64,000 nt of DNA. Source: VBDM01 sp964430565 (GTDB lineage Bacteria; Pseudomonadota; Gammaproteobacteria; Burkholderiales; SG8-39). Shown piece after piece: positions 49,113 to 56,647 of this stretch. Under the pieces are notes generated by a model. It was not told the origin of the DNA. It made no database searches and worked only from the letters and a program-made list of their open reading frames with translations. The position numbers and the translations under genes were made by a program. The number at the start of each line of letters is the position of its first letter. The stretch's first letter is position 1. The stretch is taken from assembly GCA_964430565.1 (NCBI GenBank), contig CAYSFD010000019.1:124001-188000 (forward strand). The letters are read 5' to 3'.

Positions 49113-49736
49113 TTATTTTGCAACCGGTTCTGATTTCTTGCTTGCCGGAGCGACGTACTCGAACACGCGAACGACTTTCTGCACGCCTCCGGTGCCGCGC
49201 GTGATGTCGGTTGCGGCGTCGGCTTCCTCGCGCGTAACGAGGCCGAGCAGATATACGACGCCTGCCTCGGTCACGACCTTCACGGCGGTGGGTTGGAACT
49301 TCCCGTTTCCCAGATAGTTGCTTTTCACCTTGCTGGTGATATAGGCATCATTGCTGCGCGAGGCGGCCGAACTCGTGCCGGCAATCTGCAGCTCGTTGAC
49401 CACGGTTTTCACTTGAGGCACCTCGCTCACGATCTTCTCCGCCTGCACTTTGGTTTGCCCAGTGGGTACCTCGCCGGTGAGCAGCACCGTGTAGTTAAAA
49501 CTGGTGACGACGACGTGTCCCTGGCCCTTAAGCGTGTCGCCGACACGGGCTGCCGCGGCGCTTTCAATGCGTTGATCGTCGAACATGACTTCGATCTGGC
49601 GACGGTCGGTGGCGATGATTACCCCCGTGGCGACGCCCCCGACGACGAGGGCCTCGACGCAAGCTTGAAGCGCCGGCGCCAGGGCGAGAAGCAGCACGAC
49701 TGCGGCCCACCGCCTGGATGTGGAGCAGCCTGTCAA
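49113..49736 (-). CDS. dolP: Dual BON-domain lipoprotein (DolP/YraP-like)
   Basis: 207 residues from TTG 49736, which overlaps the stop of the SIS gene (TTGA). The open frame continues left of it, but that part lies inside the neighbour. The signal peptide (WAAVVLLLALAPALQAC) ends in a lipobox with Cys at about residue 25. Two BON domains follow (VMFDDQRIESAAAARVGDTL to NELQIA; SRSNDAYITSKVKSNYLG to VFEYV). E. coli DolP supports outer-membrane integrity and division. The gene keeps the last position of the conserved yra order. Confidence 0.88.
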   Translation of the reverse strand: MTGCSTSRRWAAVVLLLALAPALQACVEALVVGGVATGVIIATDRRQIEVMFDDQRIESAAAARVGDTLKGQGHVVVTSFNYTVLLTGEVPTGQTKVQAEKIVSEVPQVKTVVNELQIAGTSSAASRSNDAYITSKVKSNYLGNGKFQPTAVKVVTEAGVVYLLGLVTREEADAATDITRGTGGVQKVVRVFEYVAPASKKSEPVAK

Positions 49737-50359
49737 TCGGCCCCCAGCAGCATGGCGTCGATCCCGTCGCAAAGGCAATGCAGCGTGAGGAGATGCACTT
49801 CCTGGATGCGCGCGGTCTGCGAGTGCGGTACGCAGACGTTCACGTCCTCCGGGGCCAGCAGCTTGCCGATTTCCCCGCCGCCCCGGCCGGTGAGCGCGAT
49901 GACTCGCATGTCGCGCTCGTGGGCCGCCGCGATCGCGCGCGCAACGTTTTTTGAGTTGCCGCTGGTGGAGATCCCGAGAAGCACATCGCCCGCCTGTCCC
50001 AGAGCGCTCACCTGCTTGGAGAACACCTGTTCGTATTCATAATCGTTCGCGATCGAAGTAAGAGTGGAAGTGTCGGTCGTCAGCGAGATGGCAGCGAGCC
50101 CGGGGCGCTCGCGTTCGAAACGGTTGAGCAGCTCGGCGGAGAAATGCTGGGAGTCTGCCGCCGAGCCGCCGTTTCCGCAGGCGAGGATCTTGCCGTTGGC
50201 GAGCAGGCATCTCACCATGATCTCGGTGGCGCGCGTGATCGGCTCGGCGAGCGCGTCGGCTGCCTTCAGCTTGAGCTGGGCGCTGTCGCTGAACTGGCGG
50301 CGGATCCGCGCCGGAAGGTCGACGCTGTCCTCGGCTGGGCGGGCGATTATGGATTTCAT
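49733..50359 (-). CDS. SIS-domain protein in the DiaA position, with GmhA active-site residues
   Basis: 208 residues. ACGNGGSAADSQHFSAELLNR and LLGISTSGNSKNV form the SIS sugar-phosphate site. By gene order this is DiaA, the DnaA-binding protein. However, the four metal ligands of phosphoheptose isomerase (E. coli GmhA H61, E65, Q172, H180) are all kept: His and Glu in QHFSAEL, Gln and His in QEVHLLTLH. In E. coli DiaA the Glu and the last His are missing. It may therefore be an active GmhA that converts sedoheptulose-7-P, perhaps with a DiaA role too. I leave the symbol open. Confidence 0.86.
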   Translation of the reverse strand: MKSIIARPAEDSVDLPARIRRQFSDSAQLKLKAADALAEPITRATEIMVRCLLANGKILACGNGGSAADSQHFSAELLNRFERERPGLAAISLTTDTSTLTSIANDYEYEQVFSKQVSALGQAGDVLLGISTSGNSKNVARAIAAAHERDMRVIALTGRGGGEIGKLLAPEDVNVCVPHSQTARIQEVHLLTLHCLCDGIDAMLLGAD

Positions 50360-50447
50360 ACGAGCTTCATTCTACCGCAAGCTTCCTCTCGAACGTCGCG
50401 TTGGATGCATACCGTGCCCGAGAGACGGCCGCAGAACCCGGCAGGCT

Positions 50448-50786
50448 TCAAGCCGAGAACGCGTCGCGTATCCATTCGATCCGCGGCGGTTTGAGCCGCT
50501 CGAGTAACACCACGTCGAACCGGCATGGCGTTTCCTTTTTGCCCGCCAGGTAGTGGCGCGCCGCGGCGATGATCCGCGTTTGTTTACGCGGAGTAACACT
50601 GTAGGCGGCGCCGCCAAAACTCTTGGAGCGCCGCAGCTTAACTTCGGTAAAGACGATCGTGTCCCGGTCCCGCAGGACAAGATCGATCTCACCCCAGCGG
50701 CAGCGATAGTTGGTCTCGATCAAAGCAAGGCCCTTGCGCTGCAAGTAGCCGGCGGCAATTCGTTCCGCCTGGTCGCCGGCCTTCAT
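50448..50786 (-). CDS. yraN: UPF0102 protein YraN (PD-(D/E)XK-like)
   Basis: 112 residues from ATG 50786, whose first bases overlap the lpoA stop (ATGA). The endonuclease-like core is present: AERIAAGYLQRKGLALIETN, WGEIDLVLRDRDTIVFTEVK and RFDVVLL. The spacing of Glu, Asp, Glu and Lys agrees with a PD-(D/E)XK site. The function is not established, though the fold suggests Holliday-junction resolvase relatives. It is the third gene of the leftward lpoA unit. Confidence 0.92.
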   Translation of the reverse strand: MKAGDQAERIAAGYLQRKGLALIETNYRCRWGEIDLVLRDRDTIVFTEVKLRRSKSFGGAAYSVTPRKQTRIIAAARHYLAGKKETPCRFDVVLLERLKPPRIEWIRDAFSA

Positions 50787-51853
50787 CTCAGGTCCTCGGC
50801 TGATACTCCCACCCCGTCCTTGAAAACCGCCTGAACCGGCTCGCGTTGAAGCGCGCTGCCTCCACGATAGGAGACCTTCCCCGTTACCCCGTCCAGGGCT
50901 ATGCGTTGTTGTCCCGCGAGGATGTCCCCCGCGATCCGGCAGGAATCGATGCCAAGCGCGTAAAAGCGCTGAAGCTCCGCGGAAAAGCCTTCGAGGCGCG
51001 GATAGATCATGACCGCCGCGTGATCGGGCTGCACCAGCCAGGGCATGTCGACGAAGCGAATCCCATTCAGATCGCTGTTCAAAAGTGGTCCGGTCTTGCC
51101 GTCGTTGACCTGCGAGGTCGCGAATACCGGCATCTGGTTGTTGAGATAGGGTCGCACGGTGCGCGCCTGATCGGCCTCCGCAGCGAGGAAAATGAGCTGC
51201 GCCTGCGAGTCCGAGAGACCGCGGCGCAAATCGATCAATTCGCCTCGGGGCCCGAACTCCCGCACATCGCTGATTCTTCCGCCGAGAGAAAACCACTCGT
51301 CGGCGAAGGCCCGGCTCAGGCGTTTGGCGAGCGCGTTCGACGCCTGCACGACCACGGCCTCGCGCAGTCCGCGCGCATAGGCCGTGCGCGCCACGGTGCG
51401 CGCCTCGGTGTCCACCGAAAGTCCGAAGGTGTAAAGGCGCGGCGGGAGCGGCGCGTCGCCATCGGCGACGTTGAGGGCGAGCGTCACCACGCTGACACGA
51501 CCCGAAGTTGCGAGCGCCGAGACGCCTGAACGCGTCAGTGGGCCCACTACCACGGCGGCGCCGCGCTGCACGGCGGCTTCGTATTCGAGGAGAATGCTCT
51601 CGGGCTGGGCGCCGGTTCGCACCACCTGCAGCGCCTGGCGGTGCTCCGCAAAGGCGATCGCGGCCTGGCAACCCAGACGAACGGCTTCGGCTGCACGCGC
51701 GAAGTCCGGGGAATTGAGCGGCAGCAGCAGACCTATGAAAGGTCTCTCGCGTACAGGAGGCTGGCTTGCCGGATCGTCGGCGGCCGAGCACAATGCCGGA
51801 CTCAACAACGCCAACAGGGCGAAACAGAATTGGGCGCGAGAACCAGGAAGCAT
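50783..51853 (-). CDS. lpoA: Penicillin-binding-protein activator LpoA, short form
   Basis: 356 residues with a signal peptide (FCFALLALLSPALCSAA); the Cys is not in a good lipobox, so it could be periplasmic rather than lipidated. The protein corresponds to the C-terminal periplasmic-binding-protein-like domain of LpoA (FIGLLLPLNSPDFARAAEAV, VVGPLTRSGVSAL, FVDMPWLVQPDHA). The N-terminal TPR domain of E. coli LpoA (about 680 residues) is absent. Gene order (divergent rsmI; yraN downstream) makes the assignment firm. It would stimulate a class A penicillin-binding protein. Confidence 0.86.
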   Translation of the reverse strand: MLPGSRAQFCFALLALLSPALCSAADDPASQPPVRERPFIGLLLPLNSPDFARAAEAVRLGCQAAIAFAEHRQALQVVRTGAQPESILLEYEAAVQRGAAVVVGPLTRSGVSALATSGRVSVVTLALNVADGDAPLPPRLYTFGLSVDTEARTVARTAYARGLREAVVVQASNALAKRLSRAFADEWFSLGGRISDVREFGPRGELIDLRRGLSDSQAQLIFLAAEADQARTVRPYLNNQMPVFATSQVNDGKTGPLLNSDLNGIRFVDMPWLVQPDHAAVMIYPRLEGFSAELQRFYALGIDSCRIAGDILAGQQRIALDGVTGKVSYRGGSALQREPVQAVFKDGVGVSAEDLR

Positions 51854-52723
51854 GGAGAGAGCCCAAGTGGGCTAGGTCAATTATATGTGGTGGCGACGCC
51901 CATTGGGAACCTCGAGGACATCAGCGCGCGTGCCCTGGGTTCGCTTTCCCGAGCGGACGTTATCGCTGCGGAGGACACACGCGTCACGGCGCGGCTGCTC
52001 GAGCACCATCGCTTGCAGGGGAAACTCGTAGCGGTGCACGAGCACAACGAACGACGCTCCGCAGACTGGATCGTCGAGCAGCTCGCGCACGGTAGAAACG
52101 TCGCGCTTGTCGCCGACGCCGGCACGCCCGCAGTATCCGATCCCGGTGCGACGGTAGTCGCGAGGGCGCGCGCCGCCGGATTCAAGGTTGTCCCAATTCC
52201 CGGCCCGAACGCCGCGGTGACTGCGCTCTCGGCGGCAGGCATCGCGGATGGACCATTCCTGTTCGCGGGTTTTCTTCCGGCCAAACCTGCCGCGAGGCGC
52301 AAGGCGCTCGAAGCCTTTAGCGCGCTGCCCTATACGCTGGTGTTTTACGAGGCGCCGCATCGCATCATCGAATGCGTCGAGGATCTGGCCGCGGTTCTCG
52401 GACCGGAGCGCATTCTCGTGATTGCGCGCGAGCTGACCAAACTGTTCGAGCAGATTCATCGGTGCCGTCTCGGCGAAGCCTCGGACTGGCTCCTCGCGGA
52501 TACCGATCGCCAGCGCGGCGAGTTCGTGCTGATCGCCGAAGGTTCTGGGGTCCCGAAGGAGAGTGCGAAGGCCGATTGGGAGCGCGTACTCACTACACTG
52601 CTTGCCGAGATGCCGCTCGCGCAGGCGGTGAAGCTCGCGTGCAAGGCCACCGGAGCCAAGAAGAACGCGGTGTACGCACGCGCTTTGCAGCTCGTGCGCG
52701 GCAAGAACACTAGCCGCTCCTGA
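51830..52723 (+). CDS. rsmI: 16S rRNA (cytidine1402-2'-O)-methyltransferase
   Basis: About 297 residues. LYVVATPIGNLEDISARAL, AAEDTRVTARLL, VALVADAGTPAVSDPG and FVLIAEG are the RsmI signatures of the tetrapyrrole-methylase fold. It methylates the ribose of C1402 in 16S rRNA. The start is uncertain: GTG 51887 would cut into the first strand (it begins at VVATPIGN), whereas TTG 51830 keeps it but overlaps the divergent lpoA start by 24 bp. No in-frame ATG stands nearby. Confidence 0.9.
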   Translation: MGARTRKHGESPSGLGQLYVVATPIGNLEDISARALGSLSRADVIAAEDTRVTARLLEHHRLQGKLVAVHEHNERRSADWIVEQLAHGRNVALVADAGTPAVSDPGATVVARARAAGFKVVPIPGPNAAVTALSAAGIADGPFLFAGFLPAKPAARRKALEAFSALPYTLVFYEAPHRIIECVEDLAAVLGPERILVIARELTKLFEQIHRCRLGEASDWLLADTDRQRGEFVLIAEGSGVPKESAKADWERVLTTLLAEMPLAQAVKLACKATGAKKNAVYARALQLVRGKNTSRS

Positions 52724-52727
52724 TTCC

Positions 52728-53762
52728 GTGCAATCCCTCACGCTGACGCGGCCGGACGACGCCCACCTGCACCTGAGGGACGGCGCCGCGCTGGCGAGCG
52801 TACTGCCCCACACGGCTTGCGTGTTTGCGCGCGCGGTGGTCATGCCCAATCTCAGACCTCCGGTCACCGACACCGCACTCGCCGCCGCCTACCGAGGACG
52901 CATACTCAAAGCGCTCCCGAAGGGCTCCGATTTCGAGCCTCTCATGACCCTGTATCTGACCGACAACACCAGCGCCGAGGAGATCGCGCGCGCGAAGCGC
53001 TCGGGCTTCGTGTTCGGCGTGAAGTACTACCCGGCGGGAGCGACGACGAATTCGGACGCCGGTGTCACGCGCATCGAGCGCATCCACACGGCGCTCGATG
53101 CGATGCAGGAGCACGATCTGCCATTGCTCGTCCACGGCGAAGTTACCAGTCCCGGCGTGGATGTTTTCGATCGCGAGCGCGTGTTTCTCGATACGGTTCT
53201 CGCCGACATCACGCGGCGCTTCCCGAAGCTCCGGATCGTGGTCGAGCACGTCACCACCCGCGAAGCGGTGGAGTTCGTTCTGGCGGGCGGCCCCAATATC
53301 GCCGCCACGATCACCGCGCATCACCTGCTCTACAACCGCAATGCGCTTTTCGTCGGCGGCATCCGTCCGCACTACTATTGCCTGCCCGTGCTGAAGCGCG
53401 AGGAACACCGACAGGCGCTCGTGAAAGCCGCGACGAGCGGCAATCCGAAATTTTTCCTCGGTACCGACAGCGCGCCGCACGCACGAGCCAGCAAGGAGAC
53501 TCTGTGCGGTCACGCGGGCATCTATACGGCGCATGCGGCGATCGAGCTCTACGCGGAGGTCTTCGAGCAGGCAGGGGCGCTCGACAAGCTCGAAGCCTTT
53601 GCCAGCATTCACGGGGCGGATTTCTACCGCCTTCCGCGCAACCGCGGCGCGATCACCCTGCGCAAGGAGGCCTGGACTGTGCCCGGTGAAATCCCGTTCG
53701 GCGCAGCGACGCTCGTGCCGCTGCGGGCGGGGGAATCGGTCGGATGGCGGCTCGCCGGATGA
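52728..53762 (+). CDS. pyrC: Dihydroorotase (PyrC, class II)
   Basis: 344 residues, GTG 52728. Metal site: DDAHLHLRDG (two His), the carboxylated Lys in GVKYYPAGAT, His in LVHGEVTS and VVEHVTTREA, and the catalytic Asp in LGTDSAPHARASKE. It closes carbamoyl-aspartate to dihydroorotate in pyrimidine synthesis. The length and motifs are those of E. coli PyrC. It starts 4 bp after rsmI and overlaps the DUF3025 gene by 19 bp. Confidence 0.95.
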   Translation: MQSLTLTRPDDAHLHLRDGAALASVLPHTACVFARAVVMPNLRPPVTDTALAAAYRGRILKALPKGSDFEPLMTLYLTDNTSAEEIARAKRSGFVFGVKYYPAGATTNSDAGVTRIERIHTALDAMQEHDLPLLVHGEVTSPGVDVFDRERVFLDTVLADITRRFPKLRIVVEHVTTREAVEFVLAGGPNIAATITAHHLLYNRNALFVGGIRPHYYCLPVLKREEHRQALVKAATSGNPKFFLGTDSAPHARASKETLCGHAGIYTAHAAIELYAEVFEQAGALDKLEAFASIHGADFYRLPRNRGAITLRKEAWTVPGEIPFGAATLVPLRAGESVGWRLAG

Positions 53763-54583
53763 TGCCAGCCGACGGCTGGAAAAAGGCGTTCGATGGATCG
53801 ATCTTCGCGGCGCTCACGCCTTTGCTCGAGCGCCTGCCGATCGACCGGTTTCCCCGGCACGACGAGCTCAATGCCCTGACGATGCCGTCGGTAGTGAGCG
53901 GCGGCGGCGCGCAAATCCGCTTCGTGCCGCCGGCGGCGCCCTCCAAGAAACTCTCCGGCTATTACGAAGCCTATATCTTCGAGACGGGAGAAGTACAGAC
54001 CCGTCCGGACAACTGGCACGATCTGTTTAACGCTCTGGTGTGGCTTGCGTTTCCGAAAACCAAGGCGGTGCTGAACCGTCACCATTTCGAGGAAATCCGC
54101 GCGCGTCGAGGCGAGCCGCTGAGGGGCACGGCTCGCGACGTGCTGACCATGTTCGACGAGGGCGGGATCGTCGTTGCGTCAGCCGATTCGGAATTGTCGG
54201 ACCTGCTGCTTGCATTCCAGTGGAAGGAGCTCTTCTGGAAGCGCCGCGCGCAGGTGCTGCAATCCATGCGCTTCTACGTTTTCGGTCATGCTATCTACGA
54301 AAAAGCGCTCGAACCCTACAAGGGCGTGACGGCCAAAGCCCTGATTTTCGATGTCGCGCCAGCTCTGTTCGATGCGCCGCTCGCACCGCAACTATCGCAG
54401 CTGGACGCGCGCGCCGCGGACTATTTCTCCGGGACGCAGGCGCTTACCTCAACCCGCAACCTTTCGCCCTTGCCGATTCTCGGGATTCCCGGCTGGGAAC
54501 CGGCCAACGCATGCGAGGCGTACTACGACGACCGCGCGCAGTTCCGGACCGGCCGGTCAAGTGAATCGGCCGCCCGCAAATAG
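53744..54583 (+). CDS. DUF3025 protein
   Basis: 279 residues, no signal peptide or membrane helix. GYYEAYIFETGEVQTRPDNW, HDLFNALVWLAFPKTKAVLN and ENMFDEGGIVV-like segments (here LTMFDEGGIVVAS) match DUF3025. The function is unknown; pyrC-DUF3025 adjacency is common in betaproteobacteria. ATG 53744 overlaps pyrC; ATG 53759 or 53762 would also be possible. Confidence 0.8.
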   Translation: MAARRMMPADGWKKAFDGSIFAALTPLLERLPIDRFPRHDELNALTMPSVVSGGGAQIRFVPPAAPSKKLSGYYEAYIFETGEVQTRPDNWHDLFNALVWLAFPKTKAVLNRHHFEEIRARRGEPLRGTARDVLTMFDEGGIVVASADSELSDLLLAFQWKELFWKRRAQVLQSMRFYVFGHAIYEKALEPYKGVTAKALIFDVAPALFDAPLAPQLSQLDARAADYFSGTQALTSTRNLSPLPILGIPGWEPANACEAYYDDRAQFRTGRSSESAARK

Positions 54584-54630
54584 GAACGACCCGTTCGATC
54601 CGAAGTCAAGCCGCCGATCTCGCGATGCGA

Positions 54631-54636
54631 TAAAAT
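54631..54636 (+). promoter_or_regulatory. -10 element of rnpB
   Basis: TAAAAT at 54631-54636 puts the transcription start at 54643-54644, where the conserved 5' GAAGCTGGCC of RNase P RNA begins. A -35 box is not evident. Confidence 0.55.
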
Positions 54637-54643
54637 CGCATCC

Positions 54644-54935
54644 GAAGCTGGCCAGACAGTCGCTGGCAATTGTTTTAGCTGCCAGAGGAAAGTCCGGGCT
54701 CCACAGAGCAGGGTGCTGGGTAACGCCCAGGCGCCGCGAGGCGACGAACAGGGCCACAGAGACGAGCCGGTTAAGTCCGGTGTGAAACGCGGCAACCTCC
54801 ACCCGGAGCAACATCAAATAGGCGGACGATGACGTGGCTCGCCGAGTCCGCGGGTAGGTGGCTTGAGCGCCGGGGTAACCCGGTGCCTAGAGGAATGACT
54901 GTCCACGACAGAACCCGGCTTACCGGCCAGCTTCA
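54644..54935 (+). ncRNA. rnpB: RNase P RNA, bacterial class A
   Basis: GAAGCTGGCC at the 5' end pairs with GGCCAGCTTC at the 3' end (54925-54934) as helix P1. Conserved core elements are in order: GAGGAAAGTCCGGGCTCC, CAGGGTGCTGGGTAACGCCC, CCACAGAGACGAG, GTGAAACGCGGCAACCTCCA and GGCTTACCGGCCAG near the end. This RNA is the catalytic subunit that matures tRNA 5' ends. A run of seven T (54940-54946) follows and serves as the terminator tail; the convergent cbiX gene ends within the last bases. Confidence 0.97.
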
Positions 54936-55319
54936 CTTCTTTTTTTGCGGTGCATCGCGCGCCGCGCGCTGAACCCACTCCGTAATCGCCGCGACGATCT
55001 CCGGCGCCTCGCCGAGCGCGGGCGTCACGCGGAACCCGGTCTTCGCGTGGCGTTTGCGGATCTTTTCCGCCATCGCAGGCAGATCGTGTTTCAAGTGCGC
55101 ACCCTGCGCGAGGAACAGCGGCACGATGGTCACCTTCTCGAAGCTCTTTTCCGCCAGCCGCGCCGCGGCTTCCTCCAGCGACGGCGACATGATTTCCAGG
55201 AAAGCCAGCTCGACTGTCATCCCGGCCGCCCGCAGCCGGTCGCGGATGTTCTCAAACGGCTGAGCCCATTCGGGCTCGCGCGCGCCGTGAGCGAAGAGAA
55301 TGACAGCGCTTGAAGACAT
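54933..55319 (-). CDS. cbiX: CbiX/SirB-family sirohydrochlorin chelatase-like protein
   Basis: 128 residues, a single-domain CbiX. AVILFAHGAREPEW has the first metal-binding His; LFLAQGAHLKHDLP the second His. In relatives it inserts Co2+ or Fe2+ into sirohydrochlorin for B12 or siroheme. The last codons (QKKK) are encoded by the T-run of the rnpB terminator, and the stop lies in the 3' end of rnpB. The stand-alone gene has no tetrapyrrole neighbours here. Confidence 0.87.
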   Translation of the reverse strand: MSSSAVILFAHGAREPEWAQPFENIRDRLRAAGMTVELAFLEIMSPSLEEAAARLAEKSFEKVTIVPLFLAQGAHLKHDLPAMAEKIRKRHAKTGFRVTPALGEAPEIVAAITEWVQRAARDAPQKKK

Positions 55320-55490
55320 GGAAAGCCGAGCTTAACGGCGGGCGGTTCCGCGGTCAAAGCGGTTCCGCCTTGTAAGAGGAGAGCGGACATTCGCGCTGGA
55401 AGCAAGGGCTGAACTCAAGAGCCGCAAGGAGACGCTTCCCGTGAGCCAGCCGATCGCGTAATCTGTTCTGGCAGATGTGAGACACGCAAA

Positions 55491-55590
55491 AGCGAAAGCG
55501 CCTTTGAGGGTTTGGACGTCTATGTCAAGCGCCTGCCGACCGGACCCAAGAGCAGCAATCCGCTGAACGAGATTTCCACCGACTAATAAC
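55491..55590 (+). pseudogene. 3' remnant of a CDS at the left edge of the inserted block
   Basis: A frame ending in TAA (55588-55590) encodes SAFEGLDVYVKRLPTGP and then ...NPLNEISTD. The amino-acid composition looks like a real protein terminus and has no start in frame; left of about 55490 the frame continues only through unrelated sequence. It lies just upstream of, and in line with, the oxidoreductase gene at 55602, so it is probably the tail of the preceding gene of the donor operon. I do not recognise the family. Confidence 0.42.
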
Positions 55591-55601
55591 GAAAGACGAC
55601 C

Positions 55602-56618
55602 ATGCCAACCAATCGCCAAATCCTGCTCGACAACCGCCCGAAGGCAGAGGCTGAAGCTTCCAATTTCAAGCTCGTCAGCACCCAGACGCCTGCACTGCAG
55701 GACGGCCAGGTGCTGGTGCGGCACCACTACTTGAGCCTGGACCCGTACATGCGAGGCCGCATGAACGAGGGCAAGAGCTACGCCCAGCCGCAGCCTTTGG
55801 GTGAAGTCATGATTGGCGGCACCGTGGGTGAGGTGGTCGAGAGCCGCAGTCCCAAGTTCAGTGCCGGCGACAAGGTCGTCGGCATGGGCGGCTGGCAGGA
55901 ATACAGTGTGATTGACGCCTCGCAGGTAGGTGCTTTGCGCAAGGTGGACACCACGCACGTGCCACTGAGCCACTATCTGGGTGCCGTCGGCATGCCGGGC
56001 GTGACGGCCTGGTATGGCCTGGTGAAGATCATTGAGCCCAAGGCCGGCGAGACCATGGTGGTCAGTGCCGCTACCGGCGCCGTCGGCAGTGCCTACGGGG
56101 CCCTGGCCAAGGCACGTGGCTGCCGTGTGGTCGGCATTGCCGGTGGCCCTGACAAATGCAAGTACGCAGTGGATGAACTCGGTTTTGATGCCTGCATGGA
56201 CTACAAGCTGCACAAGGATGCCAACTCGCTGTCCAAGGCGCTCAAGGAAGCCTGCCCGAAGGGCATCGACGGTTATTTCGAAAATGTGGGCGGCATGGTG
56301 CTCGACGCCGTTCTGCTGCGCATGAACGCCTTTGGCCGCATTGCCGTGTGCGGCATGATCGCCGGCTACGACGGACAGCCGCTGCCGATGGCTTATCCGC
56401 AACTCATACTGACCAACCGGCTCAAAATCCAGGGCTTCATCGTCAGCGAGCACATGGAAGTCTGGCCCGAGGCGCTCAAGGAACTTGGCACACTGGTGGG
56501 CACAGGCAAGCTGCGGCCGCGCGAGTCGGTTGCACAAGGCATTGAGTCGGCGCCGCAGGCTTTCCTGGGTTTGCTCAAGGGCAAGAACTTCGGCAAACAG
56601 CTCGTCAAGCTAATTTGA
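55602..56618 (+). CDS. NADP-dependent oxidoreductase, MDR family (CurA/YncB-like)
   Basis: 338 residues. The zinc-free medium-chain reductase pattern is clear: RQILLDNRPKAEAEASNF, SLDPYMRGRMN, VVSAATGAVGSAYGALAKA (NADP site) and GYFENVGGMVLDAVL. Homologues reduce 2-alkenals, prostaglandin-like enones or curcumin. It leads four co-directional genes that resemble a Comamonadaceae acyl-CoA/enone operon; codon use is less GC-biased than in flanking genes. Confidence 0.87.
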   Translation: MPTNRQILLDNRPKAEAEASNFKLVSTQTPALQDGQVLVRHHYLSLDPYMRGRMNEGKSYAQPQPLGEVMIGGTVGEVVESRSPKFSAGDKVVGMGGWQEYSVIDASQVGALRKVDTTHVPLSHYLGAVGMPGVTAWYGLVKIIEPKAGETMVVSAATGAVGSAYGALAKARGCRVVGIAGGPDKCKYAVDELGFDACMDYKLHKDANSLSKALKEACPKGIDGYFENVGGMVLDAVLLRMNAFGRIAVCGMIAGYDGQPLPMAYPQLILTNRLKIQGFIVSEHMEVWPEALKELGTLVGTGKLRPRESVAQGIESAPQAFLGLLKGKNFGKQLVKLI

Positions 56619-56647
56619 CGCTCAGGTGCGGCCATAAGGAGAGCGTC

